Position numbers and translations under genes: made by a program
Notes under the pieces: model-generated
Seen by the model: only the letters and a program-made list of their open reading frames with translations
What the model was told of the DNA's origin: nothing
Database searches by the model: none
Shown: positions 58,679 through 64,000 of the stretch, in pieces
How positions within the stretch are numbered: the first letter of the stretch is position 1
Layout of the letters: each line of letters starts with the position of its first letter
Source: Streptomyces sp. CG4
GTDB taxonomy: Bacteria > Actinomycetota > Actinomycetes > Streptomycetales > Streptomycetaceae
Direction of reading: 5' to 3'
NCBI RefSeq assembly: GCF_041080655.1
Contig: NZ_CP163525.1
Coordinates: forward strand, 6,014,001-6,078,000
Length of the DNA stretch: 64,000 nt

Positions 58679-59557
58679 CTACGCCTCCAAAAGGGCAGCG
58701 AGCCTCCTCCATGCCTCCCGGGGGAGGCCCTCGCGGGAGCCGGAGTCGATGACCTGGAGGGCCACGTGGTCGGCGCCCGCCTTGTGGAAGGCGTCGATGC
58801 GGGAGCGGATCCTCGCGTCGTCGCCCCAGGCGAAGAAGGTGTCGACCAGGCGGTCGCTGCCGCCGTCCGCGAAGTCGTCCTCGGTGAAGCCGAGGCGCAG
58901 CCAGGTGGTGGTGTAGTTGGGGAGGGCGAGGTAGAGGGCGAGGGTGTCGCGGGCGGCGGCGCGGGCCTTCGCCGCGTCGGTCTCCAGGACGACCTTGAAC
59001 TCCGGGGCCAGCAGCGCGGTTTCGCCGAGGATCTCGCGGGCCCGGGCCGTGTGCTCGGGGGTGACCAGGTACGGGATCGCGCCGGCCGCGCGGGTGCCGG
59101 CGAGGCCGAGGGTCTTCGGGCCGAGGGCGGCCAGCACCCGGCGGTGCGCGGGCACCCCGGCCTCGTCCAGGGCGTCGAGGTAGGCCACCAGGGCCGAGTA
59201 CGGGCGGCGGTACTGGTCGTGCAGCTTGGCGTGGCTGATCCCGAGGCCCAGGACGAAGCGGCCGGGGTGGGCCGCCTCGACCTCGGCGAAGGCCGCGGCG
59301 CTCGCGCCGGCCTCGTACTGCCAGATGCTCTGGATGCTGGTGCCGACGGTAAGCGCCGAGGTCGTCTCCAGCAGGGGGACGGCGTGCCGGGCGGCACTGC
59401 TGCCGCCCAGCCAGACGGCGCCGTAGCCGAGCTCTTCCAGCTCGGCCGCCGCCTCGCCGATCTCGGCCCGGCGGGACGGATCCTCGTCGCGCAGGCCGTG
59501 GCTCCAGATGCCGTACCGGCCGACGGACTCCTTGAGAAGGCTTGCGGTGTCGCTCAT
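58679..59557 (-). CDS. LLM-class F420-dependent oxidoreductase
   Basis: A 292-residue TIM-barrel luciferase-like protein. Family blocks are RYGIWSHGL, LEELGYGAVWLGG, PGRFVLGLGISHA and the central LAALGPKTLGLAGTRAAGAIPYLVTPEHT. The actinobacterial group uses F420 rather than FMN, which is inferred here. Start ATG 59557 (MSDTAS) fits family length. The substrate is unknown. Confidence 0.88.
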   Translation of the reverse strand: MSDTASLLKESVGRYGIWSHGLRDEDPSRRAEIGEAAAELEELGYGAVWLGGSSAARHAVPLLETTSALTVGTSIQSIWQYEAGASAAAFAEVEAAHPGRFVLGLGISHAKLHDQYRRPYSALVAYLDALDEAGVPAHRRVLAALGPKTLGLAGTRAAGAIPYLVTPEHTARAREILGETALLAPEFKVVLETDAAKARAAARDTLALYLALPNYTTTWLRLGFTEDDFADGGSDRLVDTFFAWGDDARIRSRIDAFHKAGADHVALQVIDSGSREGLPREAWRRLAALLEA

Positions 59558-59626
59558 GGGCGGGACTTCCTCCGGTCGGGTGCGATGCCGTGACGCATGT
59601 GACATCTGTGCCAACCGGCGGGCGCC

Positions 59627-59642
59627 CCGGGGTAATCCCCGG
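59627..59642. terminator. Short hairpin at the end of the HbpS-like gene
   Basis: CCGGGG and CCCCGG pair around a 4-base loop, immediately beyond the stop of the minus-strand gene. Confidence 0.45.
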
Positions 59643-60125
59643 TCAGCTGCCCAGGAACTGCTCCAGCGCCGCCACGACGAAGCGGTGGTCCTGCAGCTGG
59701 GGCAGGCCGGAGACGGTCACCGCGCCGATCACGCCCACGTTCTCGACACGGATCGGGAACGAGCCGCCGTGCGCCGCGTAGGTGCCGGGGTCCAGGCGGG
59801 AGGAGTCCTCGAACGTGCTGCCCTTGGCGCGGAAGCGGGCGCCGACCAGGTAGGAGGAGGCGCCGTAGCGCTCCACCACCCGGCGCTTGCGGGCGATCCA
59901 GGCGTCGTTGTCCGGGGTGGAGCCCGGCAGGGCCGCGTGGAAGAGCTGCTGGCCGGCGCGGTGGATGTCGATCGCGACCGGGGCCTGCCGGTCCCGGGCC
60001 AGCTCGACCAGGAGCGAGCCGAGGGCCCAGGCGTCGTCGTGGCTGAACTGCCGGAAGACCAGGCGCCGTTCCTGGGCCTCCAGTTCCTCGACGGACGGGG
60101 TTGACTCAGGGGCGGTCCGGGTCAT
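59643..60125 (-). CDS. Heme-degrading/UPF0303 (GlcG/HbpS-like) family protein
   Basis: A 160-residue protein. SHDDAWALGSLLVELARDRQ, VAIDIHRAGQQLFHAALPG and RKRRVVERYGASSYLVGARF, then the closing GVIGAVTVSGLPQLQDHRFV, are typical of the UPF0303/HbpS-like group. Relatives bind heme or other cofactors. The ATG (60123-60125) overlaps the stop of the upstream Gfo/Idh gene by 4 bases, so the two are translationally coupled. Confidence 0.83.
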   Translation of the reverse strand: MTRTAPESTPSVEELEAQERRLVFRQFSHDDAWALGSLLVELARDRQAPVAIDIHRAGQQLFHAALPGSTPDNDAWIARKRRVVERYGASSYLVGARFRAKGSTFEDSSRLDPGTYAAHGGSFPIRVENVGVIGAVTVSGLPQLQDHRFVVAALEQFLGS

Positions 60126-61198
60126 CGGAGGGTCACCGTCACCTTGTCGCGGGCGGACCGGCGAGCCGCTTCCAGTACGTCGAGGGCGGCGGCCGCCTCC
60201 AGCGCGGTCACCGGGTTGGGGCCGGCGCCGGCCAGGGCGCGGACGACGGCCGCGTAGTAGGCGGGGTAGTCGCCGGGCAGGGTCGGTACGGCGGTCCCGC
60301 CGCCGGTCACCGGGGACTCCCCAGAGCCGATACGACCCCACAGGGACGCGTCCTCCGTGCCCCAGTCGGCGGTGGTGCCGGGGCGGTCGCCCTCGCGCAG
60401 GGCCGCCTCCTGCGGGTCCAGGCCGTACTTGACGTAGCCCGCGCGCGAGCCGAGGACCCGGAAGCGGGGGCCGAGCTGGGCGGCCGTCGCGGAGACGTGG
60501 AGATGGGAGCGGACGCCGTTCGCGTGCGTGAGCGCGATGAAGGTGTCGTCGTCGGTCTCGGCGCCGGGGCGGCGGACGACCGACTCCGCGTAGACCTCGG
60601 TGACCGGGCCGAAGAGGACCAGGGCCTGGTCCACGACATGACTGCCGAGGTCGTAGAGCAGACCTCCGATCTCTGCCGGGTCGCCGGACTCGCGCCAGCC
60701 GCCCTTGGGCTGCGGGCGCCAGCGCTCGAAGCGGGACTCGAAGCGCCAGACGTCACCGAGATCCCCCTGGGAGATCAGCCGGCGGAGGGTCAGGAAGTCG
60801 TTGTCCCAGCGGCGGTTCTGGAAGACGGACAGGAGCAGGCCGCGCTCCTCGGCGAGGGCGGCGAGGTCACGGGCCTCCGCCGCGGTGCCGGCGACCGGCT
60901 TGTCGACGACGACCGGCAGGCCCGACTTGAGGGCGGCGGTGGCGAGCGGGACGTGCGTCTTGTTCGGCGAGGCGATGACGACCAGGTCCAGCCGGTCCGC
61001 GCGCTCGAACAGCTCCTCCGGGGTGGCGACGGGCGTCACGTCCGGGAACTCGGCGCGGGCCTGCCGCTGCCGCGCCGGGTCGGAGGTGACCACGGTGTCC
61101 AGGGCGAGGCCCTCGGCGGCGGCGATCAGCGGGGCATGGAAGACGGAGCCGGCGAGGCCGTAGCCGATCAGACCGACGCGGCGGGGGGAAGCAGTCAT
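60122..61198 (-). CDS. Gfo/Idh/MocA family oxidoreductase
   Basis: A 358-residue NAD(P)-dependent sugar or inositol dehydrogenase. The dinucleotide site is VGLIGYGLAGSVFHAPLI, with VVIASPNKTHVPLATAAL and VVVDKPVAGTAAEA. GLLYDLGSHVVDQALVLFGPV is the C-terminal domain signature. Start ATG 61198 (MTASPRR) was chosen; the long upstream reading crosses the divergent ROK gene. It is divergent from that regulator. Confidence 0.9.
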   Translation of the reverse strand: MTASPRRVGLIGYGLAGSVFHAPLIAAAEGLALDTVVTSDPARQRQARAEFPDVTPVATPEELFERADRLDLVVIASPNKTHVPLATAALKSGLPVVVDKPVAGTAAEARDLAALAEERGLLLSVFQNRRWDNDFLTLRRLISQGDLGDVWRFESRFERWRPQPKGGWRESGDPAEIGGLLYDLGSHVVDQALVLFGPVTEVYAESVVRRPGAETDDDTFIALTHANGVRSHLHVSATAAQLGPRFRVLGSRAGYVKYGLDPQEAALREGDRPGTTADWGTEDASLWGRIGSGESPVTGGGTAVPTLPGDYPAYYAAVVRALAGAGPNPVTALEAAAALDVLEAARRSARDKVTVTLR

Positions 61199-61205
61199 GG
61201 CTCCT

Positions 61206-61230
61206 ACTTTCGCAACGCTGTTGCCAAAGT
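61206..61230. promoter_or_regulatory. 25-bp palindrome between the Gfo/Idh gene and the ROK regulator
   Basis: ACTTT-C-GCAAC-GCT-GTTGC-C-AAAGT: 5-bp arms at both levels with matching single C spacers. It is centred 8 to 40 bp from both starts, as expected for an autoregulated ROK repressor. Confidence 0.65.
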
Positions 61231-61255
61231 GCAAGTGGTGGGGAGAATGGGTGGC

Positions 61256-62440
61256 GTGAACAGGACGAGGACGGCGACGGGGGCGCGGACGGTGCAGGGA
61301 CAGGCGGGCGGTGGGCCCGGCGGGCCGGCGGGGGCCAATCTCGGTGTCGTGCGCAGCCACAACGCCGCGCTGGTGCTGGGGCTGCTGCGGGACGCCGGGG
61401 CGGACGGCATCAGCCGGCTGGAACTGGCCGAGCGGACCGGGCTGACCCCGCAGGCCGTCAGCAAGATCACCGCACGGCTGCGGGAGGAGGGGTACGCGGC
61501 GGAGGCCGGGCGGCGCGCGTCGACCGGGGGCAAGCCGCGGACCGTACTGCGGCTGGTCCCGGAGGCGGGGCATGCGGTGGGGGTGCATCTGGACCGGGAC
61601 GAGCTGCGGGCGGTGCTGGTCGATCTGGACGGGACCGTGGTGGGGGAGCGGCGGGCGGAGCTGGATCTCGGGGCCGGGGCGGAGGCGGTCCTCGGGGTGG
61701 TCGCCGGGGCCGTGGAGGGGCTGGTGGCGGACGGCCTCGGCCTCGGGGACGAGGGGCTCGCCGGGGTCGGGACGCTGCTCGGGGTGGGCGTGGCGCTTCC
61801 GGGACCGCTCGATCACGCTCGCGGGGTGTTGCACCGGGTGACCGGGTTTCCCGAATGGGACGGGTTTCCGCTGCGGGACGCGCTCGGGGAGCGGCTGGGG
61901 GTGCCGGTCGTGGTGGACAAGGACACCAACGCGGCGGCGCTCGGGCTGGCCGTCGGGGGTGAGGCGGCATCCGGGTCCTTCGCGTATCTGCATCTCGGTA
62001 CGGGGCTCGGTGCCGGTCTGGTGATCGGCGGGCGCGTGCATCGGGGGGCCCGGACCGGGGCGGGGGAGTTCGGGCACCAGGTGATCCAGCTGGACGGGCC
62101 GCCCTGCGAGTGCGGGAACCGGGGGTGCGTGGAGGCGCTGTGCCTGGCCGCGGTGGGGCGCGGGGAGCCCCGGGAGGCGGCGCGGGTGCTGGGGGTGGGA
62201 GCGGCGAATCTGGTGGGGCTGCTGGACATCGATGTGGTGCTGCTCGGGGGGCGGACGGTCGCGCGGACGCCGGAGGTGTTCGTGCGGGGGGTCGGTGACG
62301 TGCTCGGTGCCCGGGCCCGGCGCGAGGGCGTGCTCGGCGGCGAGGTGCCGGTCCGGGTGGCGGGCGGCGGGGAGCGGGTCGTGGCGGAGGGGGCGGCACA
62401 GTTGTTGCTGGGGGCGGTGTTCGGACGGGGCGATACGTGA
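61256..62440 (+). CDS. ROK-family transcriptional regulator
   Basis: A 394-residue regulator. The N-terminal winged HTH (ISRLELAERTGLTPQAVSKI) is followed by a sugar-kinase-like ROK domain with GVALPGPLDHARGVL, KDTNAAALGLAVGG, LHLGTGLGAGLVIGGRVHRG and the zinc motif CECGNRGCVEAL. GTG 61256 is preferred because GGGAG lies 10 bases upstream; ATG 61247 is too near that site. It probably represses the divergent dehydrogenase in response to a sugar. Confidence 0.88.
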   Translation: MNRTRTATGARTVQGQAGGGPGGPAGANLGVVRSHNAALVLGLLRDAGADGISRLELAERTGLTPQAVSKITARLREEGYAAEAGRRASTGGKPRTVLRLVPEAGHAVGVHLDRDELRAVLVDLDGTVVGERRAELDLGAGAEAVLGVVAGAVEGLVADGLGLGDEGLAGVGTLLGVGVALPGPLDHARGVLHRVTGFPEWDGFPLRDALGERLGVPVVVDKDTNAAALGLAVGGEAASGSFAYLHLGTGLGAGLVIGGRVHRGARTGAGEFGHQVIQLDGPPCECGNRGCVEALCLAAVGRGEPREAARVLGVGAANLVGLLDIDVVLLGGRTVARTPEVFVRGVGDVLGARARREGVLGGEVPVRVAGGGERVVAEGAAQLLLGAVFGRGDT

Positions 62441-62535
62441 CGCTGCGCTGTGCTGCAGCGGGGGCAGTTGCTCGGTGCTGTGGCTGGGCGCAGCTACGGT
62501 GGCAGCGGAGGCGGTGCCGTGAAGCCGACGGGGCT

Positions 62536-62564
62536 GCAGTTCCCTGAGGGGCGCGGGGAACTGC
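62536..62564. repeat. Copy of the dispersed GGGGAACTGCG inverted repeat
   Basis: GCAGTTCCC (62536-62544) and GGGAACTGC (62556-62564) pair perfectly around an 11-base loop, with CGCGACCAGCC following. The core matches the arms at 58603 and 58651. Confidence 0.7.
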
Positions 62565-62715
62565 GCGACCAGCCCGCCACGGACCCGCACCCGGTGACGG
62601 CCTGCATGACACCAGCTGACCACCCCCGCCCTCCGGGAGCTCCGCTGATCGAGCGGAGTTCCCCGGGGTTCCGGAGTGGCACCTCCGCGCACCCCCGGAG
62701 ACCCGGCATGGTCAT

Positions 62716-63585
62716 ATGTTCATGCGACTGTGCACATCTCTGCCCGCCTGCCTTGCCGCAACTGCGACCGCAACGGCAACCGCAGCCGCCGTCGCCGTAG
62801 TCGTACTCGCTCCCGCGTCGCCGGCCGCCGCCCGCGCCGATTCGCCCCCCGCCTGCGTCGGCGCCGACGCGCACGCCTTCCCGCTCGCGACCCGGATCCG
62901 CGGGGGACCCGGCTGGTACGAGCCGGGCGGCGCATACGGCACCTGGTATGTCGACCTCACCAACACCACCCGCCGGACCTGCACCGCCGTCCACCTGGTG
63001 ATCGTGCTCGTCGACGACAAGCGCGCGCTGCGCCCGGACCAGCCCCGGCTGGACTTCTACGACGGCTCCACGGCCCGGCCGGTGAAGTTCGAGAGCACCG
63101 ACGAGCAGGAGTTGATCGGCGTGCTGGACGCCCCCGGGTTCGAGGGGTTCGCCGTACCGCCCGGCGGGACCGTCAGCGTCAAGGTCAGACTCGCGCTGCC
63201 CGACGACGCCGTGACGGAGCGGGTCACCGTCAACGCGGCCGTCGTCCAGCGCCGGGGCGACGACGGGGACTGGGTCGGCGAGTCCAACCCCTATCGGTTC
63301 GGGATCGGCGAGGACGGGACGGGCCCGACGCCGGATCCGGAGAGCACACGGAACGGCGCGAGCGTGCCCCCCAGCGCATCCAGCAGCCCGCAGGCCACCC
63401 CCGCCCCCACCTCCCTTTCCACCCCCGACTCCCCGGCGTTCGTCGAGGCGGGGCCGGAGGAGGGGCGGCGGGCCGGTGAGCTGGCCCGGACCGGGCCCGG
63501 CCTCGCCTCCGGGCTGCTTGCGGCCACGGCTGTGCTGTTCGGTGTCGGCGCGGGCGTGGCGTTGCTGGCCCGCAGGCGCCGTTGA
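62716..63585 (+). CDS. Secreted surface protein with LARTG sorting signal
   Basis: A 289-residue exported protein. A signal peptide (ACLAATATATATAAAVAVVVLA) is followed by a beta-rich domain (YEPGGAYGTWYVDLTNTTRR). A Ser/Pro-rich spacer (about residues 195-245) leads to a sorting signal: LARTG, a hydrophobic helix (LLAATAVLFGVGAGVALLA) and RRRR. LARTG matches the LAxTG target of class E sortases. Function of the domain is unknown. Start ATG 62716; ATG 62722 is an alternative. Confidence 0.85.
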   Translation: MFMRLCTSLPACLAATATATATAAAVAVVVLAPASPAAARADSPPACVGADAHAFPLATRIRGGPGWYEPGGAYGTWYVDLTNTTRRTCTAVHLVIVLVDDKRALRPDQPRLDFYDGSTARPVKFESTDEQELIGVLDAPGFEGFAVPPGGTVSVKVRLALPDDAVTERVTVNAAVVQRRGDDGDWVGESNPYRFGIGEDGTGPTPDPESTRNGASVPPSASSSPQATPAPTSLSTPDSPAFVEAGPEEGRRAGELARTGPGLASGLLAATAVLFGVGAGVALLARRRR

Positions 63586-63633
63586 GCCAGGGGGCGTACG
63601 ACCGGCACCCGCCCCGTCTGCGACGATCCCTGC

Positions 63634-64000
63634 GTGGACTACCCGAACGACCAGGCCCCCGGCGCCCCCGTCCGCTCCGGCATTCCCGAGCACGGGCGTA
63701 TCCCCAAGTACTACGCGGTGAAGGCACGGATCGCCGCGCTGCTGGACGAACTGGGGGAGGACAGCGTCATCCCCACCGAGCGGGACCTCGCCGAGCGGTA
63801 CGACGTCGCCCGCGAGACCGTGCGGCAGGCCGTACGGGAGCTGGTGCTGGAGGGGCGGCTGAGGCGAAAGGGGCGCGGAACCGTCGTCGCCGGGCCCAAG
63901 CTGGCCCAGCCGCTGTCCCTCGCCAGCTACACCGAGGGCGTGCGGCGGCAGGGGCGTACGCCCGGTCGTACGCTCGTCACCCTCGACCGCTTCCCCTGCC
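63634..64000 (+). CDS. GntR-family regulator, HutC-like (3' truncated)
   Basis: 122 codons of a gene that runs off the window. A GntR winged HTH (YYAVKARIAALLDELGED, TERDLAERYDVARETVRQAV, RELVLEGRLRRKGRGTVVAG) is followed by the beginning of a HutC/UTRA effector domain (LSLASYTEGVRRQGRTPG). It resembles DasR-type regulators in layout. The ligand cannot be determined. GTG 63634 opens the frame. Confidence 0.88.
   Translation, partial: MDYPNDQAPGAPVRSGIPEHGRIPKYYAVKARIAALLDELGEDSVIPTERDLAERYDVARETVRQAVRELVLEGRLRRKGRGTVVAGPKLAQPLSLASYTEGVRRQGRTPGRTLVTLDRFPC

Noticed and set aside
1..64000. CRISPR arrays, insertion sequences, prophage or plasmid genes
   Set aside because: No spaced repeats with array structure, transposase, integrase, terminase or replication genes were recognised.

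Overview
The window is high-GC actinobacterial DNA with the hallmarks of a Streptomyces chromosome: strong third-position GC bias, an SsgA-like sporulation protein, DUF397/DUF5753 regulator cassettes, class E sortase, DasR-type operators and paired N-acetylglucosamine permeases. The order ssgG, two RDD proteins, secreted metalloprotease, pncA/pncB, clpS, permease, mec-cysO-cysM, nagE2-nagE1-nagF, rph matches what I remember of the S. coelicolor SCO2924 to SCO2904 neighbourhood. That comparison is from memory, not from an alignment.

Region 1 (1-18.7 kb): the end of a GlcD-type flavin oxidase, ssgG, two RDD membrane proteins, secreted M6 and S53 proteases, NAD salvage (pncB, pncA), clpS with a DUF2017 gene, an amino acid permease, and a cysteine pathway (mec, a short Cys-containing leader peptide, cysO, cysM). 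A lipoprotein, a membrane-anchored PemK-like protein and a metallo-beta-lactamase-fold hydrolase follow.

Region 2 (18.7-37.6 kb): the GlcNAc PTS genes nagE2, nagE1 and divergent nagF with visible dre operators, rph, an ABC-2 exporter, a large bifunctional penicillin-binding protein, sugE behind a guanidine-III-like riboswitch, a GroES-like protein, bcp, tRNA-Leu(UAG), rdgB, an SGNH hydrolase, a DUF445 protein whose start codon lies in a tandem repeat, an AraC-family remnant, and two small unknown proteins.

Region 3 (about 37.9-49.6 kb) reads as an accessory island with lower GC and less biased codons. It holds three XRE/DUF5753-DUF397-type regulator cassettes (one with an RsbW-like ATPase, one whose DUF5753 protein lacks its HTH), a HAD hydrolase, a PLD nuclease-SF2 helicase-DUF3427 protein, a divergent SRA-HNH modification-dependent endonuclease, and a Nudix hydrolase. 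The helicase/endonuclease pair is the best candidate here for an under-described DNA-defence module.

Region 4 (49.6-64 kb) returns to ordinary high-GC sequence: a SEC-C protein, a GH30 glycosidase, sortase E, an MFS exporter with a divergent HxlR regulator and twin operators, a serine hydrolase, a second YidC-like insertase, a FAH-family enzyme, an F420-type oxidoreductase, a Gfo/Idh/MocA dehydrogenase with a divergent ROK regulator, a LARTG surface protein (a likely substrate type for sortase E), and the start of a GntR regulator cut by the window end.
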